A DNA stretch of 64,000 nt from JAAZKI01 sp012799905 (GTDB lineage Bacteria; Verrucomicrobiota; Lentisphaeria; Oligosphaerales; Oligosphaeraceae), in the NCBI GenBank assembly GCA_050949415.1, contig JBMNFR010000006.1, forward strand, positions 496,001-560,000, read 5' to 3'. Below the pieces are notes generated by a model. That model was not told the origin of the DNA. It was given only the letters and a program-made list of their open reading frames with translations, and did no database searches. This document shows positions 35,436 through 43,296 of the stretch, piece after piece (position 1 is the first letter of the stretch; every line of letters begins with the position of its first letter). A program made the position numbers and the translations under genes.

Positions 35436-36716
35436 TTAGGCAAACAGATTTGGGCGGCGTTCGTTGATCCAGGCCATCAGGTCGGCGGCAGGGACGGTTT
35501 GCTGCTCGGAAGTCGTCATATCGCGGCAGAGGACGACGTTCTCGGCCAATTCGTTGTCGCCGCGGATCAGGGCCAAGCGCGCGCCGGAGCGGTTGGCGCC
35601 GCGCATCTGCGCTTTCAGGCTGCGGCCGGAGAAGTCGGCTTTCACCCGCAGGCCGGACAGCGTTGCGCGCAGGTCTTGAGCCAGGCGCAGGCCGGGCAGG
35701 ATTGCGTTTTCGCCGAGGCTGATGATGGCGATATCCGCCGCAGCGGTGGCCGGTGTCTGCCGTCCCAGGCTGGCGCGTGCGAGCAGCAGGCGTTCCATGC
35801 CAGCGGCAAAGCCAATGCCTTCGACCGGCTTTTTGGCGCCGGGCAGCACGATTCGGTAGCGGCCGCCGCCGGCCAAGGCGTCCTGCGCCCCCAGGCCGGA
35901 GTGGGTGATTTCAAAGACGGTATGGATGTAGTAGTCAAGGCCGCGCACCAGCCGCGGGGCGACCTCGTAGTCGACGCCGAGGCTGTCCAAGGACTGGCAG
36001 ACGCGGGCGAAAAAAGCCTGGGTGTCATCGCTCATCAGGCTGACAAGGTCAGGCGCTCCGGCGGCGATTTCCTGACAGGCTGGGTTCTTGCAGTCCAGCA
36101 TGCGCCAGATGTTGGTGGTGAGTCGACGCTGACAGTCTTCGCACATGCCAGGAGCGTGCGGTGTGAAATATTCAGTCAGGGCGGCGTTGACCTGCGGCCG
36201 GTCTTCCGGCAGGCCCCGCGAATTGATCTTGATCTTGCCGCCGGTGACGCCAATCTGCTCCAGGTACTGGCTTAGCATGGCGATGCACTCGGCGTCCATC
36301 CACGGCGAGTCATTGCCGACGGCCTCGACGCCGACCTGGTGGAACTGCCGCCGGCGACCTGCGGCCGGGCGTTCGCCGCGGAACATCGGCCCGAAATAGA
36401 ACACACGCGCTTCCTCGCCTTGCTCCAGGCCGCGATCAGCCACGGCGCGGATGACGCCAGCCGTGCCCTCTGGCCGTAAGGTTAAGCTGCGGCCGCCGCG
36501 GTCGGTGAAAGTGTACATCTCCTTTTGGACGACGTCAGTCTCGTCACCCAGGCTGCGGACGAAGACCTCGGTGCGTTCGAAGATCGGAGTCCGCACTTCG
36601 GCATAGCCGTAGCGGTGGAAGATTTCGCGAGCCGCGGTTTCCAGTTCGATCCAGTCCAGCACTTCGGGTTCCCAACAATCGGAAGTCCCGGGCAGAGGTT
36701 CAGTCGCGGATGACAT
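35436..36716 (-). CDS. hisS: Histidyl-tRNA synthetase
   Basis: This 426-residue class II synthetase shows the HisRS signatures: YGYAEVRTPIFERTEVF, LTLRPEGTAGVIRA, FYFGPMFRGERPAAGRRRQF with FHQVGVEAVG after it, LVRGLDYYIHTVFEI, ALAGGGRYRIV and GIGFAAGMERLLLA. The C-terminal anticodon-binding domain (about 330-426) follows. It is the second gene of the leftward run, 188 bp after the HU-like gene, and is followed by aspS. Confidence 0.97.
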   Translation of the reverse strand: MSSATEPLPGTSDCWEPEVLDWIELETAAREIFHRYGYAEVRTPIFERTEVFVRSLGDETDVVQKEMYTFTDRGGRSLTLRPEGTAGVIRAVADRGLEQGEEARVFYFGPMFRGERPAAGRRRQFHQVGVEAVGNDSPWMDAECIAMLSQYLEQIGVTGGKIKINSRGLPEDRPQVNAALTEYFTPHAPGMCEDCQRRLTTNIWRMLDCKNPACQEIAAGAPDLVSLMSDDTQAFFARVCQSLDSLGVDYEVAPRLVRGLDYYIHTVFEITHSGLGAQDALAGGGRYRIVLPGAKKPVEGIGFAAGMERLLLARASLGRQTPATAAADIAIISLGENAILPGLRLAQDLRATLSGLRVKADFSGRSLKAQMRGANRSGARLALIRGDNELAENVVLCRDMTTSEQQTVPAADLMAWINERRPNLFA

Positions 36717-36831
36717 GACGAAGTTCCTTTCCTGGCTTTATAGTCTCGGCGCAACATCTTTTGCCCCGGAGAGATATAGACTTGAGCGCAAAGTCAGCGG
36801 AGGCGGCTTTGGGAAAACGGCAAACAAGAGA

Positions 36832-36853
36832 AGCCAGCTCTTGGGCTGGCTTC
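36832..36853. terminator. Hairpin after the HU-like gene
   Basis: AAGCCAGC pairs with GCTGGCTT around a six-base loop. A modest T-rich stretch (TTCTCTTGTTT) follows when read leftward. It may partly end transcription before hisS. Confidence 0.5.
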
Positions 36854-36904
36854 GGATCATGCCTGTCCGCCGGGGGACATGACGAATCGGTGCGCCGTCT
36901 CGTC

Positions 36905-37210
36905 TTATTTGAGTTCTTGGGGGTTGATCTGCATGACCAGCTTGCGCATTTCTTTGCCGGGCTTGAATTTAACCACGGCGCGCTCTGGAATCCTCACTTC
37001 GGTGGTCGGTTCGTTCGGGTTGCGGCCAACGCGCTCTTTGCGGCGCATGACTTCAAACACACCAAAATTGCGGAATTCAATGCTGCGGCCGGCAGCGAGT
37101 TCTTCGGTTATCGTATCGAGTGTGAGTTGGACTACGTCCATCACATCGCTTTGCTTCAGGTTAGTCTGTCGTGCGATGCGCACTACCAAGTCACGTTTCG
37201 TCATTGCCAT
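36905..37210 (-). CDS. HU/IHF-family DNA-binding protein
   Basis: This 101-residue nucleoid protein bends DNA. It has the HU/IHF layout: TKRDLVVRIARQTNLKQSDV helices, SIEFRNFGVFEV, the conserved arm RKERVGRNPNEP, and closing VVKFKPGKEMRK. The arm's Asn-Pro dipeptide, which intercalates into DNA, is present. The ATG at 37210 is chosen because GGAGG lies just before it; the longer frame upstream would add a non-family leader. A promoter-like sequence at 37297-37326 precedes it. It heads the leftward run to hisS and aspS. Confidence 0.92.
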   Translation of the reverse strand: MAMTKRDLVVRIARQTNLKQSDVMDVVQLTLDTITEELAAGRSIEFRNFGVFEVMRRKERVGRNPNEPTTEVRIPERAVVKFKPGKEMRKLVMQINPQELK

Positions 37211-37564
37211 GTTGCCTCCAATTAAGGATATTCTTGGGATTGAAGATGTTTTTCGAAAGTTCAAAAAACGGAATTGCGATTTGCGTGTCTGTTAAAAGTA
37301 TAACATACAACAGGATTGATAGTTAACAAGTAAATCAATTGAATCGTCCGCTAAAAAAAGCCGTCCTGTGCGGGCGGCCGACCTGGCGCCTGGGACTCCG
37401 TTTCTCTTTCGGGAGCCGGGGCGTGGTTCGCCCTGCCGCCGTCCAAGGGCGGACGTATTTTCAAATGAATATAGCCCCTCTGATTATCAATTTCCAGTTT
37501 ATGTTATAAATTATGTAGTTCCTTCGGCTCGACAACCGCATGGTTCAGATGAGGAGTCAACATT
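37211..37564. other. Divergent intergenic region between HU-like and Sel1 genes
   Basis: It contains a leftward promoter-like sequence near 37297-37326. On the other side a possible -10 TATAAA at 37505-37510 may serve the Sel1 gene. The G+C-rich middle (37350-37460) shows no gene. Confidence 0.5.
37297..37326 (-). promoter_or_regulatory. Putative promoter of the HU-like gene
   Basis: On the minus strand TTAACT (37326-37321) and TATACT (37302-37297) are separated by 18 bases, about 90 bp before the start at 37210. Confidence 0.5.
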
Positions 37565-38974
37565 ATGGTTTACAAGCACATAACAGCGACGGCGGCCCGT
37601 CTGGCGGTGCTCTGCGCCTTGCTGGCGGCGGCCAGTCTTTCCGGAGCCTGGTATTGGCCTTTTGGCGGCAAGTCCAAGGCGAAGCAGTCGGAGGGGGTGT
37701 CAGCGCCGACATTTGGGGTGGACGAGCAGCCCGGCATTCCGCGTAAAAAGACGAAGACGACGCCGAAGAAGGAAGACACCGTCTCGGTGGAGCGGTTGGA
37801 GACACTGGCGAAGGAGGGCAACCACCAGGCGATGCTGGCGCTGGGGGACATCTATTTTACCGGCCGAGCCAAGGTGAAGCAGAATTACCGCAAGGCTGTG
37901 GACTGGTTTGAAAAAGCCGCTGAGCTCGGCAACGGTCGGGCCATGTTCAACCTGGGGCTGTGTTATGATGGCGGCTTTGGTGTTGACAAGTCCTTGGAGC
38001 AGGCTCGGCAATGGTATGTCAATGCTGCGGATGCCGGGGTGCCGGAGGCGCAGATGAAAGTCGCCATCATCGCTGAGGATGAGGGCGACTACGTCCAGGC
38101 GATGAAATATCTGCGTCAACTCGCGGACGCCGGCAACGCCGCCTGCATGCGCAAGGTCGCCTTATTTATTTTGAACGGCCTGGGCACCCCGGCGCCAGCT
38201 TCGGAAGCAGTCAGTCTGCTGTCGCAAGCCGCCCTCAAGGGCGACATTCGGGCTCAGGTACGGCTGGCGGATTGCTATCAGCGCGGCATCGGTGTCGAAC
38301 GCGATTACAACGAGATGTTCTCCTGGCTGAACATGGCAGCGCAGGACGGTGATCCCGAAGCCCAGGCCAAGCTGGGCTATTGCTATCAGACCGGCATGGG
38401 CGCTGTGCGCAACACCGATGTGGCGGTCACCTGGTACGCGACCGCTGCCAAGGCCGGCTATGCGCCAGCCCTGGTCGCCCTCGCCACCTGCTATCGCGAT
38501 GGCGCCGGCGTCGGCCGTGACTTGGCAAAGGCAGCAGAATACTACCGCCTGGCTGCTAACCAAGGTGATTCGCTGGGCGAATATAACTTGGGAATGGCTT
38601 ACCTGGAAGGCCGAGCCGTGCCCAAAAGTGCGACTGAGGCGTGGCGCTGGGTCGAACGGTCTGCCCGGCAGGGCTACGTTCTGGCTGAATTGCGCCTGGG
38701 CATGATGTACGAGGAGGGCGTCGGCACGGCGGTTGATCTGGCTGAAGCAGTCCGATGGTACCGCCGCGCCGCCGCTCAGGAAGAGCCGGAAGCCCTCTTC
38801 AAACTCGGGATGTGCCTGTTGCAAGGTCGGGGAACGCCGCCTGACCGGCAGGCGGCGCGGGACTGCTTTGTCAAGGCTGCTTCGCTTGGACATCGCGGCG
38901 CCCTGGCGGCCTTGGAGCAACTCGCCAAATCGGCAAAGACGACGACGACGGCTTCGGCGCCGCCGGAGAAATAA
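37565..38974 (+). CDS. Secreted Sel1-like repeat protein
   Basis: This 469-residue protein has a signal peptide (RLAVLCALLAAASLSGA), a basic Pro/Lys linker, and then about ten Sel1-like repeats of roughly 36 residues from residue 78 to 455. Typical units include AMFNLGLCYDGGFGVDKS, AQAKLGYCYQTGMGA and GEYNLGMAYLEGRAVPKS. Sel1 repeats form alpha solenoids for protein-protein contacts, so a periplasmic scaffold is likely. GAGGAG lies before the ATG. It is followed 17 bp later by panB on the same strand, which may be only positional. Confidence 0.85.
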   Translation: MVYKHITATAARLAVLCALLAAASLSGAWYWPFGGKSKAKQSEGVSAPTFGVDEQPGIPRKKTKTTPKKEDTVSVERLETLAKEGNHQAMLALGDIYFTGRAKVKQNYRKAVDWFEKAAELGNGRAMFNLGLCYDGGFGVDKSLEQARQWYVNAADAGVPEAQMKVAIIAEDEGDYVQAMKYLRQLADAGNAACMRKVALFILNGLGTPAPASEAVSLLSQAALKGDIRAQVRLADCYQRGIGVERDYNEMFSWLNMAAQDGDPEAQAKLGYCYQTGMGAVRNTDVAVTWYATAAKAGYAPALVALATCYRDGAGVGRDLAKAAEYYRLAANQGDSLGEYNLGMAYLEGRAVPKSATEAWRWVERSARQGYVLAELRLGMMYEEGVGTAVDLAEAVRWYRRAAAQEEPEALFKLGMCLLQGRGTPPDRQAARDCFVKAASLGHRGALAALEQLAKSAKTTTTASAPPEK

Positions 38975-38991
38975 CGGAAGGACAGATAGTT

Positions 38992-39801
38992 ATGGGAACA
39001 GCGGAACGGCGATACACGGTGCGCGACCTGGCGAAGATGAAGGCGTCCGGCCGGCAGATTGTCATGGTGACGGCTTATGACGCGATTATGGCGAGGCTGG
39101 CGGACGCGGCCGGCATACATATTTTGCTGGTCGGCGACTCTATGGGAAACACGGTGCTGGGTTATGAAAACACCATCCCGGTGACGATGGAGGAATCCCT
39201 GGCCCTGACAGCGGCTGTCCGTCGCGGCGCACGCCAAGCCATGGTCATCGGCGACATGCCGTTTATGAGCTATCAGGTCTCCCTGGAAGAGGCCGTCGTG
39301 AACGCTGGCCGCTACCTGAAGGAAGTCGGGGCGGACGGTGTCAAGCTGGAGGGCGGTCGGGTTATGCATGGCGTCATCCGCCGCTTGGTGGACGTCGGCA
39401 TTCCGGTCATGGGGCACATCGGCCTGATGCCGCAGTCCGTGCTCAAAGACGGCGGCTACCGGCTGCATGGCAAGACGCAAGAGGAAGCATCCGCTATCTT
39501 GGACGACGCCCTCGCTGTCCAGGACGCAGGCGCCTTCGCCGTTGTCCTGGAAGGCGTGCCGGCAGCCTTGGCAGAGGAGATCACCGGCCGTCTGACGATT
39601 CCGACTATCGGCATCGGCGCCGGGCCGCGGTGTGACGGCCAGGTGCAAGTCATCACCGACATCCTCGGCCTAGGGGGCGATTTTGTCCCTAAACATGCCA
39701 AGATTTATACCCAACTCGGCGAGGCGGCCCTCAACGGCCTTAAGCAGTACGTCCAGGAAGTCACCGAGGGGAACTTCACGCCAGAACGGTCGGGAAATTG
39801 A
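38992..39801 (+). CDS. panB: 3-methyl-2-oxobutanoate hydroxymethyltransferase
   Basis: This 269-residue enzyme adds a hydroxymethyl group from methylenetetrahydrofolate to 2-oxoisovalerate, the first step of pantothenate synthesis. The family signatures are present: VTAYDAIMARLAD, LLVGDSMGNTVLGY (metal-binding Asp and Ser), VIGDMPFMSY, GADGVKLEGG, GHIGLMPQSV and FAVVLEGVPA with the catalytic Glu, then PTIGIGAGP and DILGL. Length is normal. A good AAGGAC-type site precedes the ATG. panC lies 493 bp downstream, separated by element A. Confidence 0.97.
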   Translation: MGTAERRYTVRDLAKMKASGRQIVMVTAYDAIMARLADAAGIHILLVGDSMGNTVLGYENTIPVTMEESLALTAAVRRGARQAMVIGDMPFMSYQVSLEEAVVNAGRYLKEVGADGVKLEGGRVMHGVIRRLVDVGIPVMGHIGLMPQSVLKDGGYRLHGKTQEEASAILDDALAVQDAGAFAVVLEGVPAALAEEITGRLTIPTIGIGAGPRCDGQVQVITDILGLGGDFVPKHAKIYTQLGEAALNGLKQYVQEVTEGNFTPERSGN

Positions 39802-39829
39802 CGCGAGCGTCAAGTGCTTAGGTAAGGAC

Positions 39830-39948
39830 TACCTAATTTTTTAACCACGAAAAAACACGAAAGGACACGAAATTTTTGTCTTAGGGTTGTTTTTAACCAC
39901 GGATGGACACAGATGAACTTAGGGTGGACTATAGTGTCCAAACCTAAG
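39830..39948. repeat. AACCACGAA/ACACGAA-type low-copy repeats
   Basis: The stretch reads AACCACGAAAAAACACGAAA followed by GGACACGAAA, then a second motif beginning AACCACGGATGGACACAGAT. These imperfect units of 9-11 bases sit directly before element A. Confidence 0.55.
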
Positions 39949-40213
39949 TTATGTGTCACCCTTACAGGGCTCCAAATCTATGCCATCTCACCCAGGGCTG
40001 CGCCGGGCCTGGGCTTCTATGTGTCGCCCTCCGGGCTTTTGCCGCTTTGCGGCTGTTGTGGACGTGGTGGACTGGGTGGACGTCGTGGACGGCGGCTGAT
40101 GTGCGTCGTACTGGCGGCCTAAAGGGTTAGCAACATAAAAGCCCAGGGTGAGCGTAGCGAAGCCCTGGGTGAGGCGTATAATAATTTTGAGCCCCGCCAG
40201 GGGTGACACATAA
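39949..40213. mobile_element. MITE-like element A, copy 2
   Basis: It matches 29945-30230 over its whole length apart from a gap of about 20 bp in the left part and scattered changes. The left end (TTATGTGTCACCC) and right end (GGGTGACACATAA) are inverted repeats. It carries no gene and interrupts the panB-panC spacing. Confidence 0.8.
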
Positions 40214-40293
40214 ATGCTGACTTGCAAAAAATCTTTCCTAAAAAACAAGAAGTTGGTCGATAGTAGTACAGAAAGTTTGGAAAGAAGCGATAG

Positions 40294-41136
40294 ATGGAGA
40301 TATTGCGGACAATTGAAGAGGTTCGGAAACTCACGACTGAGTGGCGGCGGGCAGGCGAGCGGATCGCCCTGGTTCCGACTATGGGCTATCTGCATGCCGG
40401 GCATTTGTCGTTGGTCAAGGAAGCCCGGCGACGCACTGATCGGACGGTGGTGAGCATCTATGTCAATCCGACTCAGTTCGGGCCAAATGAGGACCTGGAC
40501 AAATATCCGCGCGATTTCGCCCGGGACGAGGCGTCTTGCCGCGAACATGGCGTTGACGCGGTGTTCTACCCTGACAACGCTGTGATGTACGCGCCGGGCC
40601 ATTCCACCTGGGTGACCGAGGAAAGCCTGTCCAAGACCATGTGCGGGGTGTCGCGGCCAACGCATTTTCGCGGGGTGACGACGGTGGTTCTGAAGCTGTT
40701 TAACATCGTCGGCTGCGAAGTCGCTGTTTTTGGCCGCAAGGACGCGCAGCAGGCGCTGATCATCCAGCGCATGGTGCGTGATTTGAATATCCCGGTGGAG
40801 ATTGTGGTGGCGCCGCTGATCCGGGAAGAGGACGGTCTTGCCTTGAGTTCGCGCAACAAGTACCTCAATGCTGATGAACGGCAGCGCGCCTTGAGCATTT
40901 CCGCTGGCTTGCGCGAAGCCGTCAGCCAATTCGCCGCAGGTGAACGTTCCGCCGAGGTTCTGACTGCGACGGTGCGCACGGCTATCGAGGCGGCCGGCGG
41001 TCGCATTGATTACGTCGTCTTGATGGCCAGAACCACCTTGCGGCCATTGCCGCTGGTTAATGCGCCGGCCGTACTCGCTGCTGCTGCCTTCTTCGGCAAG
41101 ACCCGGCTGATTGACAATGTTTTCCTGGAACCTTAG
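40294..41136 (+). CDS. panC: Pantothenate synthetase
   Basis: This 280-residue enzyme joins pantoate and beta-alanine using ATP. The nucleotidyltransferase signature is VPTMGYLHAGHLSLV (H34 and H37), followed by SIYVNPTQFGPNEDLDKYPR, THFRGVTTVVLKLFNIV, FGRKDAQQ and EEDGLALSSRNKYL, all as in PanC. Length is normal. The start has GAAAG-type spacing upstream. It likely once formed a unit with panB. It may now depend on read-through across element A or on a new promoter. Confidence 0.97.
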   Translation: MEILRTIEEVRKLTTEWRRAGERIALVPTMGYLHAGHLSLVKEARRRTDRTVVSIYVNPTQFGPNEDLDKYPRDFARDEASCREHGVDAVFYPDNAVMYAPGHSTWVTEESLSKTMCGVSRPTHFRGVTTVVLKLFNIVGCEVAVFGRKDAQQALIIQRMVRDLNIPVEIVVAPLIREEDGLALSSRNKYLNADERQRALSISAGLREAVSQFAAGERSAEVLTATVRTAIEAAGGRIDYVVLMARTTLRPLPLVNAPAVLAAAAFFGKTRLIDNVFLEP

Positions 41137-41237
41137 AAAAACGAAAGAACGACACTGACTTTGCCCTATCATCGCGGGGAGCGGAACCCATCAGCGCCCC
41201 GCTGAAATCAAACCGCCTTTGCGAAAGGACTGACATC

Positions 41238-42050
41238 ATGAAATTTGCGATGTGCAACGAATTTTGCGTTGACTGGCCCCTGGAGGATTGCTTTAAACTG
41301 GCTGCGGAAACCGGCTATGACGGCATGGAAATCGCGCCGTTTACGATTGCTGATTCGGTGCTTGACATCACGCCGGCTCAGCGCAAGGAAATCCGCGATA
41401 TGTCGGAGCGCTATGGCGTGGAGATCATCGGCCTGCATTGGCTTCTCGTCAAGCCGGAAGGACTGTATCTCAACTGCCCGGACGCTGCTGTCCGCCGCCG
41501 TACGCGCGACTACTTCGAGGCTCTGATCCACTGCTGCGCTGACTTCGGCGGCGACCGCCTGGTCATCGGCTCCCCGAAAAACCGCAACATCATGCCTGGC
41601 GTGACCTACCAGGAAGCGTGGGATTATTCGCTGGAGACATTCGCGTCGCTCTTGCAGCCGGCCAAGGAGCGCGGGGTCATACTCTGCCTGGAGCCGCTGA
41701 CCACCAAAGAGACTAATTTCATCACCACGGTTCACGAAGGCGTCCGCATGTGCAAGGAGCTCTGTCACCCGAACTTCATGGTGCACATTGACGTCAAGGC
41801 CATGACCGGCGAAAAGCGGCCGTTGGATGACGTTATCCGCGATGGCAAGGGCTATGTCGGGCATTTCCACGTGAACGACGAAAACCTCAATGGGCCGGGC
41901 TGGGGCGATACTGACTACGAGCCCATCGTTCGCGGCGTCAAGGCTATCGGCTATGACGACTACGCCTCGGTCGAAGTGTTCAACTTCACGTTCCCGCCTG
42001 AGGAAATCGCCAAGAAGAGCATTGATTTCCTGCGCAAGGTGTTTGTCTGA
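41238..42050 (+). CDS. Sugar phosphate isomerase/epimerase-like TIM barrel
   Basis: This 270-residue protein belongs to the xylose isomerase-like barrel superfamily. It shows CNEFCVDWPLEDCFKLAAET, YDGMEIAPFT, IIGLHWLLV, ILCLEPLTTKETNFI with a metal-binding Glu, VHIDVKAMTG, VGHFHVNDENL and YASVEVFNFTF. These supply the usual Glu/Asp/His/Glu metal site. The substrate is not predictable; family members act on inosose, tagatose, allulose and related sugars. GAAAGGA lies before the ATG. A DUF4380-like gene follows 107 bp downstream, which fits a sugar-handling pair. Confidence 0.8.
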   Translation: MKFAMCNEFCVDWPLEDCFKLAAETGYDGMEIAPFTIADSVLDITPAQRKEIRDMSERYGVEIIGLHWLLVKPEGLYLNCPDAAVRRRTRDYFEALIHCCADFGGDRLVIGSPKNRNIMPGVTYQEAWDYSLETFASLLQPAKERGVILCLEPLTTKETNFITTVHEGVRMCKELCHPNFMVHIDVKAMTGEKRPLDDVIRDGKGYVGHFHVNDENLNGPGWGDTDYEPIVRGVKAIGYDDYASVEVFNFTFPPEEIAKKSIDFLRKVFV

Positions 42051-42157
42051 GAGATTACCGCGCTTCCCGCCTGCCCGGCGTCTTCCTGACCCGGGGGCGG
42101 GCGTGGTTAGGTTGCGGCCAGAGGGCCAGCCCGAGGAAATGATCAACGGAGGAATGG

Positions 42158-43054
42158 ATGAAAACCTGTGATGTCGGCATCTATCGGAATTGCCTGGAAA
42201 TCACCAACGGCAGCTTCCGCCTGGCGGTCACGACGGATTTCGGCCCGCGGATCATCGGCGGCTTTATCAATGACGGGCCTAATATCTTCAAAGTGCTTCC
42301 GAATATTCCGATGCCCGGGATCGGCACCGGCTTTACGCTGTACGGCGGTCATCGGCTCTGGCACGCCCCCCAGGCCATCCCGCGCACCTACGCGCCGGAC
42401 AATGCGCCAGTTGAAGTGCTGGAGACAGACGATGGCTTTGAATTTATCTGCGATGTGGAGGAACTGACCGGAATCCGCAAGAGCATCCTGATTGAGCTGG
42501 AGGAAGACAGCACCTTCCAAGTGACGCATCGCCTGACCAACTGCGGCCTTTGGCCTGTCACCCTGGCGCCTTGGGCTTTGTCGATCATGGCGCCGGGCGG
42601 GCTGGCGGTCATCCCCCAGTATCGTTCGTCAGAAGCCGACTTCTGCACTCCGGATCGATCCCTGGTTCTGTGGCCAAACTCCAATTTCAACGATCCGCGC
42701 TTGGTTTTCAGCGAAAACTACATCTGCCTGAAACAAGACCCTAATTGCAAGCGCGCCTGCAAGATCGGCTTCAACAGCGAGGATGGATGGATCGGCTATG
42801 TCAACCAAGGCTATGCCCTGATTAAGTATTTCGAGCCCTTTGTCGGCGACGACGTCAAGTACCCTGACCGCGGCTGCAATGTGGAAGCGTACTCCTGCGC
42901 CGATTTCTGCGAAATTGAGACGGTTGCGCCTTTGTATGAATTGCCGCCGGACGACTATTGCGAGCATATCGAACGATGGCAGGGTATTTCCGACCTGCCG
43001 GATTTGTACTCCATCGACGATGTCGAAGAATACCTGGAACCGCTACTGCTGTGA
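42158..43054 (+). CDS. DUF4380 / mutarotase-like protein
   Basis: This 298-residue protein resembles DUF4380 and the aldose-1-epimerase-like beta-sandwich. Supporting segments are LEITNGSFRLAVTTDFGPRI near the start, GFTLYGGHRLWHAPQ (the GGHRLW box is typical), a long middle strand region (ILIELEEDSTFQVTHRLTN), and ALSIMAPGGLAVIPQ. It has no signal peptide. Enzymatic activity of the family is not established. GGAGG lies before the ATG. It likely works with the upstream isomerase-like protein on a sugar. Confidence 0.7.
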   Translation: MKTCDVGIYRNCLEITNGSFRLAVTTDFGPRIIGGFINDGPNIFKVLPNIPMPGIGTGFTLYGGHRLWHAPQAIPRTYAPDNAPVEVLETDDGFEFICDVEELTGIRKSILIELEEDSTFQVTHRLTNCGLWPVTLAPWALSIMAPGGLAVIPQYRSSEADFCTPDRSLVLWPNSNFNDPRLVFSENYICLKQDPNCKRACKIGFNSEDGWIGYVNQGYALIKYFEPFVGDDVKYPDRGCNVEAYSCADFCEIETVAPLYELPPDDYCEHIERWQGISDLPDLYSIDDVEEYLEPLLL

Positions 43055-43072
43055 AACGGCGTGGACATAGTA

Positions 43073-43140
43073 CCCCGGACTAAAGTCCGGGCACTGAACG
43101 GAGGTAAAACAGCAGCGCCTAAGCAGCTATGACTTGCCTC
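43073..43140. repeat. Element C copy 3
   Basis: The hairpin is CCCGGAC-TAAA-GTCCGGG (43074-43091). Compared with copies 1 and 4 one pair has changed from G-C to A-T on both sides. The conserved tail (GCACTGAACGGAGGTAAAAC, then AGCAGCGCC and AAGCAGCTA) follows. Confidence 0.85.
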
Positions 43141-43285
43141 TAAGAAAAGCCCCTCGCCCCTAGTCTCGCCCCTCGCCCCTCGCCCCTCGCCCCTCGAAAA
43201 AGCCCCTCGCCCCTAGTCTCGCCCCTAGTCTCGCCCCTCGCCCCTCGCCCCTAGTCTCGCCCCTCGCCCCTCGAAAAAGCCCCTA
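43141..43285. repeat. Heptad array (CGCCCCT) before the ABC transporter gene
   Basis: Blocks of CGCCCCT units are broken by AGTCT insertions and by GAAAAAGCCCCT. The array ends about 12 bp before the ATG at 43297, leaving no room for a conventional ribosome binding site. Confidence 0.9.
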
Positions 43286-43296
43286 ATTCCTTCCCG

